From Flavobacteriales bacterium (lineage in GTDB: Bacteria > Bacteroidota > Bacteroidia > Flavobacteriales_F > PHOS-HE28), in assembly GCA_016703005.1 (NCBI GenBank), contig JADJCX010000008.1, positions 62,001 to 126,000 of the forward strand: DNA of 64,000 nucleotides, read 5' to 3'. The translations under genes were made by a program, and so were the position numbers. The notes below the pieces were generated by a model, which worked only from the letters and a program-made list of their open reading frames with translations, did not search any database and was not told where the DNA came from. Shown one piece after another: positions 31,896 to 41,074 of the stretch. The stretch's first letter is position 1. Every line of letters begins with the position of its first letter.

Positions 31896-34064
31896 TCAAC
31901 GCACTTTGAGCTTCACGTACTGGAACTTGCCGTATTTCTCGGTGTTCTGGTAATCACCCAAGTACTTCGGGCCTTGTACTTTGTTGTTGATCGCCTCGAT
32001 GAAGACCATATCCGGGTTCTTGCCCTTGGCCGTGATCGCTTCGATCAACCGCTTGCGCGCATCTTCCATGCGCTGGCGGCTAAGGTTCTCGTTGGTGCCG
32101 AAGGTCTTGGTAGGCACTTTGGAAGCACTGGCCTCGATCACCACGCTCGCCTTTCCGGTCTTATCAATAGCAGCGATCACAGCGTCGATGTACTTCACCC
32201 AGTCTGCTTCGCTCTGCTCAATGTCCTTGATGTTGTACGCGTAGTACTTCACGAATTCACCGGCGTAGCTGGCATCGGGCGTAACGTGCTGTTTGCCTTC
32301 AGCTTGTTTCGTGGCGTCTGTTTTGTCCCCACCCGGAGGCAGCGGCACCACTTCTCCCTTTTCGCGCTTTCCGGGCGGCGCACCTGGTGGTAGATCCACC
32401 ACGCTGGCGGGATCGGTCAAGGACACAGGACTGAGGTAGATCTCCTTGTTGATCTCTTGATAGGCGCTCTCACATTCCACGAACACATCTTCCGTGTGGA
32501 TGGTCTTGTCATCCACGCGATAGTCGAGGTTGTACTCCTTGCAGGGAGGCAGGATCACAACGTAAACGCCATCGCGCAAACGCGGCTTGTAGGTCTTCAC
32601 TTCACCTGTGGCCTTGTCGGTCACGTACAATACAGTGCTGGGTGGAAGTGATTGGCCGGGAGGCGGAACGATGAAGCCCTTCAAAACGGTGAGCCCCTCC
32701 GATTCCATTTCGGCGGGCAGGTCAACGAAGTAGATGTCCTTCTCGCCGTAGCCACCCATCTTGTCACTACTGAAGTAGCCGCGACGGCCGTCGGCGGTGG
32801 TGACGAAGAACACATCATCATCAACGGTGTTCAACGGATAACCGATGTTCTCCGGCGCGCTCCATGTACCATCGTCCTTCAATTCGGCTTTGAATATGTC
32901 GAAGCCGCCCATGCTATTGTGGCCTTTGCTGGCGAAGTAGAGGTCCCTACCGTTCGGATGGATGAAGGGTGCGTCATCATCGTAGATCGTGTTCACGGGC
33001 CCGCCGATGTTCTGGGCCTTGCTCCATTCTCCATTGGGCAAGCGTGTTACCCGATAGATGTCACGACCGCCGCTGCCGCCCTTCCGGTCGCTCACGAAGT
33101 ACATGGTGTTACCATCGGCGGTCAGTGCAGCGTGTGTTTCCCATGCCTTGGTATTCACGTCGCTGCCGACGAGAACCGGATCACTCCACAATTCACCCAC
33201 GAGTTTGCTTTCGTAGATGTTGCCATCACCACCATCATCGCGGTACACCAGAAGCGTTTGGCCATCGGCGCTCACGTTGATCGTGGCCAAGTGGCCGAGC
33301 GTGTTGATGTTCAGGAGTTCTGGTGTTTGCCACGTACCAGCCCGGTCCTTGTAACTGACGAAAATGGCCTCGTACGGAAGGCCGGCAACTTCATCAATGA
33401 TGTCCAAATTGCTCCTGTCAGGACGGATACGACGGCTGGTGTAGAACATGGCATTGCCGTCCACGCTCACCACCGGGCTGAAGTCCGGATGGTCGTTGTT
33501 GATCACCGCCCCGATGTTGCTGACGGTGTAGGGTTTAGGGTCCTTCATCAGCAAACGCGCGCTGGCGGTCTGCTCAAGGCCGCGCACTGCACTTGGGCGC
33601 AGTTCGTGTTTGGGGTCCACGCTATCGCGGAACTTGGTGTATTGCGCATCGGCCTTGTCGAACTTGCCGTCCAGGTGATACGCACGTCCCAACCAGTAGT
33701 CCACTTCAGGCGGGCAGTTCGTTTCCTTCGGATCGAAGGCATCGTAGCCTGCGATGTTGAAAGAACCGTAGTCGGTTTTTCGCAATTCGGCAGCCTTCTC
33801 CAAGTAGGGCAACGCCTTGTCCTTCTGGTTGTAACTGTTGCTGTAGCTGTACCCGAGCTTCCAGTTCAAGTTGGCGTTGTCGGGGTTCTGCGCAACCAGC
33901 TCTTTCCAGATATCAGCAGCTTGATTGAAGAATTTCTCTTCCATCAATTTGGTACCCTCTTCGAACTTCCAATTGAAGGAAGTGTTGTCCCCTTGTGCCA
34001 CAATGGTGGCGGAAGGAAGAAGAAGGGACAGAGCTAGGAGCGAAGCGTAACCGTATTTCATCAT
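31896..34064 (-). CDS. outer-membrane OmpA-family protein with TPR and PD40 beta-propeller
   Basis: 722 residues from the first of two adjacent ATGs at 34064. A signal peptide (MKYGYASLLALSLLLPSATIVAQ) is followed by TPR helices (about 30-170), a PD40/WD40-like propeller (YFVSDRKGGSGGRDIYRV, LYFASKGHNSMGGFDIFKA, GYFSSDKMGGYGEKDIYFV), a carboxypeptidase-like beta domain and a C-terminal OmpA-like region (ENLSRQRMEDARKRLIEAI). The plan resembles the T9SS-associated PorE and related gliding proteins, which bind peptidoglycan. The OmpA part is somewhat degenerate. It is a single gene with its own promoter-like box and terminator. Confidence 0.87.
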   Translation of the reverse strand: MMKYGYASLLALSLLLPSATIVAQGDNTSFNWKFEEGTKLMEEKFFNQAADIWKELVAQNPDNANLNWKLGYSYSNSYNQKDKALPYLEKAAELRKTDYGSFNIAGYDAFDPKETNCPPEVDYWLGRAYHLDGKFDKADAQYTKFRDSVDPKHELRPSAVRGLEQTASARLLMKDPKPYTVSNIGAVINNDHPDFSPVVSVDGNAMFYTSRRIRPDRSNLDIIDEVAGLPYEAIFVSYKDRAGTWQTPELLNINTLGHLATINVSADGQTLLVYRDDGGDGNIYESKLVGELWSDPVLVGSDVNTKAWETHAALTADGNTMYFVSDRKGGSGGRDIYRVTRLPNGEWSKAQNIGGPVNTIYDDDAPFIHPNGRDLYFASKGHNSMGGFDIFKAELKDDGTWSAPENIGYPLNTVDDDVFFVTTADGRRGYFSSDKMGGYGEKDIYFVDLPAEMESEGLTVLKGFIVPPPGQSLPPSTVLYVTDKATGEVKTYKPRLRDGVYVVILPPCKEYNLDYRVDDKTIHTEDVFVECESAYQEINKEIYLSPVSLTDPASVVDLPPGAPPGKREKGEVVPLPPGGDKTDATKQAEGKQHVTPDASYAGEFVKYYAYNIKDIEQSEADWVKYIDAVIAAIDKTGKASVVIEASASKVPTKTFGTNENLSRQRMEDARKRLIEAITAKGKNPDMVFIEAINNKVQGPKYLGDYQNTEKYGKFQYVKLKVR

Positions 34065-34112
34065 GTTGGATCGTTCGTGCCGTGGGAGCAATTGAAGGAC
34101 TGGAAGCGCGGC

Positions 34113-34120
34113 TAAATGTA
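34113..34120 (-). promoter_or_regulatory. candidate -7 promoter element (TACATTTA) of the OmpA/PD40 gene
   Basis: One mismatch to TAnnTTTG on the minus strand, 48 bases before the start at 34064. Confidence 0.4.
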
Positions 34121-34146
34121 GAAAAGTCCCTTTGCGGGGTCCGAGA

Positions 34147-35460
34147 TCAGACTTCCTTGTCCAGCGGCCATTGTTCAAGCAGGTCGGCCACGCGCCGTAC
34201 GAAGCGTCCACCAAGGGCGCCATCCACAACGCGGTGGTCATAACTATGGCTTAGGAACATCATGTGGCGGATCGCGATCACATCGCCCGTGGGTGTTTCC
34301 AATACCGCTGGTTTCTTCTTGATGGCACCTGTTGCCAGGATCGCCACTTGCGGTTGGTTGATGATCGGCGTACCCAACACATTGCCGAAGGTGCCGACGT
34401 TGGTGATGGTGTAGGTGCCGCCGCTGATCTCGTCGGGAGTGAGTTTGCCCTCGCGGGCACGACCGGCGAGATCATTCACCGCCTTCGCGATCCCAACAAG
34501 GTTCAGGCGGTCGGCCTGCTTGATCACCGGCACGATCAAGTTACCGCTGGGCAATGCGGCGGCCATACCGATGTTGATGTCCTTCTTCTTGATGATCGTG
34601 GTGCCATCCACTTGGATGTTGATCATTGGCATTTCCTTGATGGCCTGAACCACCGCCATGATGAACAGCGGTGTGAAGGTGAGCTTCTCACCCTCGCGTT
34701 TCTCGAACGCGCTCTTCACCCTATCACGCCAGAGCACCAAGTTGGTGACGTCAGCCTCCACGAAGCTGGTCACATGCGGACTGGTGCGTTTGCTCATCAC
34801 CATGTGATCGGCGATGAGCTTGCGCATGCGATCCATTTCGATCAACTCGTCGCCTTGTGCCGGTTGCACTTTTGGTGCTTGTGGTTCGGCCTTGCTGGGC
34901 GTTGGCGCCGCTACCGGAACAGCTGGGCGTTGGGTTGCCCCCGCGTTGGATCGCGTTGGTAAATAATCAAGGATGTCCCTCTTCGTCACCCTTCCGCCTT
35001 CGCCCGATCCGTTCAGGGCCTCAAGCTCGATCATGCTGATGCCTTCGCTCTGGGCGATGTTGCGCACCAGCGGACTGTAGAATTTGCCACTTGGTCCCGA
35101 CTTGCCGATCGGTGAACCCGCAAGGGCTTGGTCGGGAACGGGTGCTGGGGTTGGCGCACTTGGCTTGGTGGATCCATTGGACACCACAGCAGGAGCTGTT
35201 GCCACTGTGCTTGCACCAGCCCCAGTACCAACATGCGCGATGGGCTGCCCCACTTTCACCACATCGCCGTCGTTCACCAGCTTTTTGAGCAGTATCCCAT
35301 CCTGTGGCGCCGGCACCTCCGTGTCCACCTTGTCGGTGGCGATCTCCACCATGGGCTCATCAGCCTTCACGGCCTCGCCTTCGTTCTTCAACCACTTGAT
35401 GATGGTGGCTTCGGCCACGCTCTCGCCCATTTTGGGCAGCAGGATCTCGATGTGCGACAT
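34147..35460 (-). CDS. 2-oxoacid dehydrogenase E2, dihydrolipoamide acyltransferase
   Basis: 437 residues. The lipoyl domain (1-78) has the modified Lys44 in EIATDKVDTEVPAP. An Ala/Pro-rich linker, an E3/E1-binding domain (YSPLVRNIAQSEGISMIELE) and a second linker follow. The catalytic domain ends with HSYDHRVVDGALGGRFV, the HxxxDG active site. The transferase is the core of a branched-chain or related 2-oxoacid dehydrogenase complex. The fused E1 protein at 59215-61365 is the likely partner, 24 kb away; no E3 gene is seen here. Confidence 0.93.
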   Translation of the reverse strand: MSHIEILLPKMGESVAEATIIKWLKNEGEAVKADEPMVEIATDKVDTEVPAPQDGILLKKLVNDGDVVKVGQPIAHVGTGAGASTVATAPAVVSNGSTKPSAPTPAPVPDQALAGSPIGKSGPSGKFYSPLVRNIAQSEGISMIELEALNGSGEGGRVTKRDILDYLPTRSNAGATQRPAVPVAAPTPSKAEPQAPKVQPAQGDELIEMDRMRKLIADHMVMSKRTSPHVTSFVEADVTNLVLWRDRVKSAFEKREGEKLTFTPLFIMAVVQAIKEMPMINIQVDGTTIIKKKDINIGMAAALPSGNLIVPVIKQADRLNLVGIAKAVNDLAGRAREGKLTPDEISGGTYTITNVGTFGNVLGTPIINQPQVAILATGAIKKKPAVLETPTGDVIAIRHMMFLSHSYDHRVVDGALGGRFVRRVADLLEQWPLDKEV

Positions 35461-35477
35461 GGGTCGGTTCTACGGGG

Positions 35478-35485
35478 CGAATGTA
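35478..35485 (-). promoter_or_regulatory. candidate -7 promoter element (TACATTCG) of the E2 gene
   Basis: Exact match to TAnnTT(T/C)G, 17 bases before the E2 start. Identical to the element before the SiaC-like gene. Confidence 0.48.
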
Positions 35486-35636
35486 TCCGCGAAGCGCGGG
35501 ATATGGGAGAAGCGTTGAAGAGGAAATGCTTGGGAGGTGTGCATGGATGCCCACCGGCACGCTCAACCCTCGCAGATCTTCGGATGTCGGCTCCACTGCG
35601 GCTTCATTTCCGCGCTCCCATCCTCACATTGCTGGG

Positions 35637-37547
35637 TCATCCACCCAGCATCCCGAATCCTTTCCACACCAATTTCACATCCTGCCATGGATGGTAGTCC
35701 TTGGCGTAGGTAATGTTGATGCGTTGAACGACCAGCGGGTCCGGTATGAGATGATGGATCATCACCGGGTCGATGATACCGTTTACCAATTTAGGCAACT
35801 TCGATATGGCACCCTGCGGGTGGTACCCTACCCAAGAACGCTTGCCACGGATCACCTGGATAATGTTGGGGATGAAGTTCCCTTTGGCATCCACGAACCA
35901 AATGGCGACCGGCAGCGTGACCAGGAGCAGCAACGCAATGATCACATCCACTGTGCGCTTGCGGCGGCGCGCTGCGCTGCTGCTTATGGCGTGCGCCTCA
36001 AGGATGTTGAGGTCCTGCAAGCTTTCGATACTGCTGGGGCCGATTATGAACTCGCGGGCGGGCTGCGCGATCTTGAACATGGCACCTGTGCGGCGCAACT
36101 GCTCCATCAGTTCGATGATACGGCCCCATTTCAGGTCTTTGGCGCAGAACACTACTTCGTCGATACCGTTTTTGCGTATGCGGCGACGCAATTCCTTGTC
36201 GGCCTCGGGCAGATCGGCCATGGAAGCCTCCACCTGTTCTTGTCGGCCCAGGCCGAAGTGCGTCTGCCACAGGAGGGCCAAGGCATGTTTCGTCTCCCCC
36301 GGCGAACCGATGGCGAGTATGCGCTGGCGTTCGCGATCGCGCAGGCTGTATCCGCGCAAGCCGAGCAGGTGGAGTGCGAGCCGCACCGAACAGAAGCACA
36401 TGGTGAGCCACGCACACGCGATAGGCAGTTGCCACCACGGATCGATGATGTAAGGAAGCAACAGTGCCGCCATTAGAACCATTACCACGCCAATGCCCTT
36501 GGCGACATTCGAAAGCCGAACAGGGCGATCATATGCGCCGAAGAGCGCGAGAACACCTTGCACCACCGCTGTTCCCAAGGCCATGTCAATGAGCAAGCGC
36601 GATCGGCCGATATCGTCATCAACGAGCGTAAGGAACGCCCAATAGGACAGTGTCAAGGTCAAAGCAAAGTCCAGCATGGGCAGCAACATGCGGCGGAGGA
36701 AACGCACCACGATAGCACCGGCTGCGCTCAGGTAGATGCTGCCGTTGATGAGCAAACTGAAGAAGTCAGTACGCCGCCGTGTGAAGTGCTTCTGCGCGAA
36801 GATGGCCATGGCGTTGTAGAACACGAACACGTAGTTCACGCTGCTCTTCTTGGTGCTCTCGCCCTTGTAGTGTATGATGCGCGCATCGGGGAAATACCAG
36901 TTCTCGTAACCGCCCAGCGTGATGCGGTAGCTGAGATCGATGTCCTCGCCGTACATGAAGAAGCTTTCATCCAGCAAGCCCACTTTGTCCAGCGTCTCTT
37001 TACGCAGGAACATGCAGGCACCGCTGAGGATCTCGATGCGTGCCGCTTGGTTTTCAGGCAAGTGCCCCAAGTGGTACCTGCCGAATACTTTGCTGCGTGG
37101 GAATAACCGGGTGAGACCGATGATCTTGTAGAACGCCACTGCCGGCGTGGGCAGCCCGCGCTTGCTCTCGGGCAGGAAAGCCCCGGTACCGTCGATCATC
37201 TTCACACCCAGACCGCCGGCCTTCGGGTTCGCATCCATGAAGGCGAGCACCTTGTGGAACACATCCTCGCCGACAACCGTGTCAGGGTTCAATAGAACCA
37301 CGTACTCAGCAGTGCTTTCCTTGATCGCTTGGTTGTTCGCACGACTGAAGCCAACGTTCTCGGTATTGGCGATCAACTTCACCTGCGGGAATTTCCCGCG
37401 TACCATTTCCACACTGCCATCCGTGCTGAGGTTATCCACTACGAACACATCGCCATCGATGCCTTCAAGCGCCCGCAACGTGGTGCGCAGGCACTGCTCC
37501 AGGTAGGCCCGCACGTTATAGTTGACGATGATGACGCTCAGCTTCAT
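35637..37547 (-). CDS. family 2 glycosyltransferase fused to a membrane sugar-phosphate-transferase-like domain
   Basis: 636 residues from ATG 37547. Residues 1-240 are a GT2 rhamnosyltransferase-like domain (MKLSVIIVNYNVRAYLEQ, LLNPDTVVGEDV, GEDIDLSYRITLGGYENWY). About five membrane helices follow (residues about 265-415), then a Rossmann segment (RILAIGSPGETKHALALL). The C-terminal part resembles the end of polyprenyl-phosphate sugar transferases (KRTVDVIIALLLLVTLPVA, WVGYHPQG, YAKDYHPWQDVKLVWKG). The catalytic core of that family looks eroded, so the second half may be structural or regulatory. It is likely involved in surface polysaccharide. The open frame upstream to 37619 is not supported. 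Confidence 0.85.
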   Translation of the reverse strand: MKLSVIIVNYNVRAYLEQCLRTTLRALEGIDGDVFVVDNLSTDGSVEMVRGKFPQVKLIANTENVGFSRANNQAIKESTAEYVVLLNPDTVVGEDVFHKVLAFMDANPKAGGLGVKMIDGTGAFLPESKRGLPTPAVAFYKIIGLTRLFPRSKVFGRYHLGHLPENQAARIEILSGACMFLRKETLDKVGLLDESFFMYGEDIDLSYRITLGGYENWYFPDARIIHYKGESTKKSSVNYVFVFYNAMAIFAQKHFTRRRTDFFSLLINGSIYLSAAGAIVVRFLRRMLLPMLDFALTLTLSYWAFLTLVDDDIGRSRLLIDMALGTAVVQGVLALFGAYDRPVRLSNVAKGIGVVMVLMAALLLPYIIDPWWQLPIACAWLTMCFCSVRLALHLLGLRGYSLRDRERQRILAIGSPGETKHALALLWQTHFGLGRQEQVEASMADLPEADKELRRRIRKNGIDEVVFCAKDLKWGRIIELMEQLRRTGAMFKIAQPAREFIIGPSSIESLQDLNILEAHAISSSAARRRKRTVDVIIALLLLVTLPVAIWFVDAKGNFIPNIIQVIRGKRSWVGYHPQGAISKLPKLVNGIIDPVMIHHLIPDPLVVQRINITYAKDYHPWQDVKLVWKGFGMLGG

Positions 37548-37647
37548 GATCAGAAGACCATGGAATGAGACGATAAGAAAAAGAAGAGACCAGGATCCAT
37601 CTCCAGGTTTTTTGAGCATTCGATCTTCTGATCATCTGATCGGTCCC

Positions 37648-38271
37648 TCATCTCCTCACGCTTTGTTCGTATGGCTTTCGATCCGCGATGCTACGGCCAA
37701 GTGTCAGTTCGTCCACGTTCTCCAGTTCCCCGCCCACACTTATGCCACGGGCTATCATGCTCACCTTGAGGTGCGGATCGGCCTCAGCGGCTTTACGGTT
37801 CAGGTAGAAGCTGGTTGTATCACCTTCCAACGTTGCGGGCAAGGCCAACACCACTTCCGTGATCTCGCCGTTGGTGAGGCGCGCTAATAACTGACGGGTG
37901 TTCAGGTCGTCCGGGCCGATCCCGTCCATCGGGCTGATCACACCACCCAGAACATGGTATAGCCCCTTGAATTGGCGGGTGTTCTCGATGGCGATCACAT
38001 CGCGGATGTCTTCCACCACGCAGATCAATGCCCGTTCGCGGCCGGGGTTCGCGCAGATCTCGCAGGTAGGCTTGTCACTGATATTGCAGCACACGGTGCA
38101 GTACTGGACATGCTCACGCAAAGCACGCACTGCATCAGCGAACCGGTACACCTCATGCGGCTCGCGGCGCAGCATGTCCAGTGCCAAGCGCATGGCCGTG
38201 CGGCGGCCAATGCCGGGCAGCGTGGCCAATTGATCCACGGCATTCTCGAGAAGTTGGGAGCTGAGCGGCAT
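37648..38271 (-). CDS. recR: recombination mediator protein RecR
   Basis: Helps load RecA at gaps together with RecF and RecO. 207 residues, normal length. It has the helix-hairpin-helix LATLPGIGRRTAMRLALDML, the four-Cys zinc site CTVCCNISDKPTCEIC and the Toprim domain LICVVEDIRDVIAIENT with GPDDLN. It is a single gene, divergent from the 38354 gene (82 bases between starts). Confidence 0.96.
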   Translation of the reverse strand: MPLSSQLLENAVDQLATLPGIGRRTAMRLALDMLRREPHEVYRFADAVRALREHVQYCTVCCNISDKPTCEICANPGRERALICVVEDIRDVIAIENTRQFKGLYHVLGGVISPMDGIGPDDLNTRQLLARLTNGEITEVVLALPATLEGDTTSFYLNRKAAEADPHLKVSMIARGISVGGELENVDELTLGRSIADRKPYEQSVRR

Positions 38272-38353
38272 AGGGGGCGAAGCAAAGCAAACTGTGGCAG
38301 GTTGCGCACGAACGGTACAGTAAGTGCGTTAAGCCCCGTTACTTTTATCCCGC

Positions 38354-39073
38354 ATGACAACGCATCGCTACCTGCTGTCCACATTGGCAGTCTTTTTCTG
38401 TTCCCTTGTTCTGGCGCAGGAGATCACTATTTCCGGACAGGTCACGAGCACCGACCCCGACCGTATCCTGTACGACCTGATGGTGGTGAACAAGCGTACC
38501 CGCTTGGGCATATTCGGTAACGCTGACGGGAGCTTTCTGGTGAAGGCGTTGAAGACGGACACGTTGCTGATCGGATCGGCCGGGCACCAGACACAGCCCA
38601 TTTGCATGGTTGACAGCGCGACCAAGACCGCCTACACCGTGAAGCTCCAGTTGCAGTTGGTCGTTATCAGACTACGCGAGTTCAAAGTGGTGCCCGATCG
38701 TGACCTTGCCGACATCCAGAAGGACATCAAGGAACTGGGGTACAACGAGGACGACTACATCATCGACGGCGTGGATGCCCTTCAGAGCCCGATCACGTTC
38801 CTCTACCAGTCCTTCAGCAAACGGGAGGCAAGCAAACGGATCGTGGCCGAACTGCGCAACGAAGACCGCAAGCGTGCATTGCTCCGGGAGCTGTTGAAGA
38901 AGTACGTGGAATACGACATCATCAACCTGAGCGATGCAGCGTTCGACGACTTCATCGATTTCTGCCGGGTACCGGACGAAGTGATCAAGGGGCTGTCGCA
39001 GTACGATTTCCTGATGTACGTGAAGAAGAAGTATGAGCTGTACAGCAGCCTGGGTCCTACACGACAGCACTAG
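38354..39073 (+). CDS. secreted protein with carboxypeptidase-regulatory-like domain
   Basis: 239 residues. A signal peptide (MTTHRYLLSTLAVFFCSLVLAQ) is followed by a small beta-sandwich of the CarboxypepD_reg type (ITISGQVTSTDPDR, LGIFGNADGSFLVKAL). An alpha-helical C-terminal part of unknown role follows (SFSKREASKRIVAELRNEDRK). It overlaps the next gene by one base (TAGTG), so the two products are probably made in step and may work together. A TACTTTTA box lies six bases before the ATG. Confidence 0.78.
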   Translation: MTTHRYLLSTLAVFFCSLVLAQEITISGQVTSTDPDRILYDLMVVNKRTRLGIFGNADGSFLVKALKTDTLLIGSAGHQTQPICMVDSATKTAYTVKLQLQLVVIRLREFKVVPDRDLADIQKDIKELGYNEDDYIIDGVDALQSPITFLYQSFSKREASKRIVAELRNEDRKRALLRELLKKYVEYDIINLSDAAFDDFIDFCRVPDEVIKGLSQYDFLMYVKKKYELYSSLGPTRQH

Positions 39074-40023
39074 TGGTTAACCTTCTGCGTGTTGCTCTTT
39101 CGACGCTGCTGTTGTGGTCGTTCGTGCCGGCCCTTCCACAGGATGAGTCGATCCTACGGAGCATTGTGCTCACCGATGCGGTCATCCATGCCAAGCGCTC
39201 CGGCTTCCAGTTCGAGGGCCTTATGCGGCAGGTGATGAGCGACACCACGTTCCATCAGGCGTTCATCAACACCAAGTACCATCCTCATCGGCTTACATCG
39301 TTGTTGAGTGTGCATAACAAGGATGAGAAGGAGGTGGCCCTCTTATTCAGGAAGGGGAGGTTGGAGAGAAAAGGAAGAATTGCGGAGCTGGTGTTGGACA
39401 GCGTAGTGGAGATCGGTAAGCTGCGTAACCGCGACAGCAGTTTCCGCTACCTGACAGCGGAGATGTACGATGATGTGTTCTTCTCGAAAGCGCCCTACAC
39501 TGCGAGCAACAGGATCAGTAAGCATCAGCAGGACATAGACCGCAGCAGCAGGTTCGACAAGTACAAGACCGAATTGAAGAAGTTCATGTTCGATCCCGGA
39601 CAAGAGATCGGAACTGTGCCCTTCATCGGCGATAAGATGGCGCTGTTCGATACGACCATGATCCCGTTCTACGACTATAAACTGGATGTCGATCTCAAGA
39701 ACGGCCGCTCTTGTTGGCTCTTTACGGCCATGGCACGCGACAGCGTGAACGGCAAACCGGCCGACGAGGACGACACCGTGATCAAACGCATGAGCACGTG
39801 GTTCGATCAAGAAACGACCCAAGTCTTGGCACGCGAATATCGGATCGCGCATGATGCGTTGTTCCTGGAATTCGACATCAACATCACCGTGCAGAACAAG
39901 TGGTTGGACGGAACGTTGCTCCCCGTCACCATACACTACGATGGTGTATGGGACATTCCCTTCAAGAAGCGCGAGATCGTGCGCTTCGATATGGTAATGG
40001 ACGAATGGGTGGTAGTGGAGTGA
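39073..40023 (+). CDS. secreted protein of unknown function, coupled to the upstream gene
   Basis: 316 residues from a GTG that shares its G with the previous stop codon. A signal peptide (MVNLLRVALSTLLLWSFVPALP) is present. The mature protein has motifs FHQAFINTKYHPHRL, FFSKAPYTASNRISKHQQD and a C-terminal beta-rich half (YYDYK-like FYDYKLDVDLKNG, VWDIPFKKREIVRF). It resembles other Bacteroidota proteins that follow carboxypeptidase-like genes, but I do not know its function. It converges on trxB with a nine-base gap. Confidence 0.75.
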   Translation: MVNLLRVALSTLLLWSFVPALPQDESILRSIVLTDAVIHAKRSGFQFEGLMRQVMSDTTFHQAFINTKYHPHRLTSLLSVHNKDEKEVALLFRKGRLERKGRIAELVLDSVVEIGKLRNRDSSFRYLTAEMYDDVFFSKAPYTASNRISKHQQDIDRSSRFDKYKTELKKFMFDPGQEIGTVPFIGDKMALFDTTMIPFYDYKLDVDLKNGRSCWLFTAMARDSVNGKPADEDDTVIKRMSTWFDQETTQVLAREYRIAHDALFLEFDINITVQNKWLDGTLLPVTIHYDGVWDIPFKKREIVRFDMVMDEWVVVE

Positions 40024-40032
40024 GGGGATGCC

Positions 40033-40983
40033 TCAGTGCTTTCCCTGCGCAGCCAGCCAACGTTCCGCATCCAAGGCCGCCATGCAACCCGTACCCGCGG
40101 ATGTCACCGCTTGGCGGTAGACCTTGTCCGCTGCATCGCCGCTCACGAACACTCCGGGAATGTTGGTATGCGTGCTATCGGGCTTGTGTTTCAGGTAGCC
40201 GGTCTCGTCCATATCGAGGATCCCGGTAAAGAGGTCGGTGGCGGGTTTGTGGCCAACGGCAATGAACAATCCCGTGACGTCCAGCTTCCGCTCCTCGCCG
40301 GTTTTGTTGTTGATCGCAACAATGCCCTCAACGGTGTTTTCACCGAGCACATCCTTCACTTCGGTATTGAACAGCACTTCGATCTGCGGTGTGTGTTCCA
40401 CGCGATGCACCATTGCTTTGCTCGCGCGGAATTCGTTCTTGCGTACCAGCATGTACACTTTGGGGCACAGTTTGGCCAAGTAGGTCGCTTCTTCGCACGC
40501 GCTATCGCCAGCGCCGACCAGGGCTACGGTCTGGCCCCTGAAGAAGAAGCCATCGCAAACAGCGCATGCGGTGACCCCACCACCGATATCGCGCAGACGG
40601 ATCTCATTCGGCAACCCGAGCCACTTGGCGCTGGCGCCAGTCGCAATGATCACAGCATCGGTATGGATCTCCGTTTTCTCATCCACCCACACCTTGTGAA
40701 CAGGACCGCTGAAGTCCACCTTGGTGACCCAGCCACTGCGCACATCGGTTTCGAAACGCTTGGCCTGCGCTTTCAGGTCCTCCATCATATCGGGCCCTGA
40801 GCGTCCGTTCGGGTAGCCCGGGTAGTTGTCCACCTCCGTGGTTTGCGTGAGTTGGCCGCCGGGTAGCGGTCCCTCGATCACAACGGGCTTAAGATCGGCG
40901 CGTGCGGCGTAGATGGCAGCGGAATAAGCTGCGGGACCCGATCCAATGATCAGGCATTTGATGCGTTCCGGAATGGTGCTCAT
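40033..40983 (-). CDS. trxB: thioredoxin-disulfide reductase
   Basis: Passes electrons from NADPH through FAD to thioredoxin. 316 residues, normal length, with the FAD loop IIGSGPAAYSAAIYAARA, the redox pair CAVC in TACAVCDGFFFRGQ, NADPH loop VALVGAGDSACEEATYLA and FVSGDAADKVYRQAVTSAGTGC. The open frame runs up to 41430, but the added residues are out of character; the ATG at 40983 begins the normal enzyme. A promoter-like box lies 11 bases before it. Confidence 0.96.
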   Translation of the reverse strand: MSTIPERIKCLIIGSGPAAYSAAIYAARADLKPVVIEGPLPGGQLTQTTEVDNYPGYPNGRSGPDMMEDLKAQAKRFETDVRSGWVTKVDFSGPVHKVWVDEKTEIHTDAVIIATGASAKWLGLPNEIRLRDIGGGVTACAVCDGFFFRGQTVALVGAGDSACEEATYLAKLCPKVYMLVRKNEFRASKAMVHRVEHTPQIEVLFNTEVKDVLGENTVEGIVAINNKTGEERKLDVTGLFIAVGHKPATDLFTGILDMDETGYLKHKPDSTHTNIPGVFVSGDAADKVYRQAVTSAGTGCMAALDAERWLAAQGKH

Positions 40984-40994
40984 GTAAGGGACGG

Positions 40995-41002
40995 CGAAAC
41001 TA
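40995..41002 (-). promoter_or_regulatory. candidate -7 promoter element (TAGTTTCG) of trxB
   Basis: Exact match to TAnnTT(T/C)G, 11 bases before the trxB ATG. Confidence 0.43.
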
Positions 41003-41074
41003 ACGGCAGGGGCGAAGCACCGCCGCGGCAATCGATAGTTGTTCCGTGAAATGCCAAGTACTGCTGTGCCTCGG

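Noticed and set aside
32652..34037. A 461-codon open frame on the plus strand
   Set aside because: Antisense to the OmpA/PD40 gene, which has a signal peptide and repeat domains.
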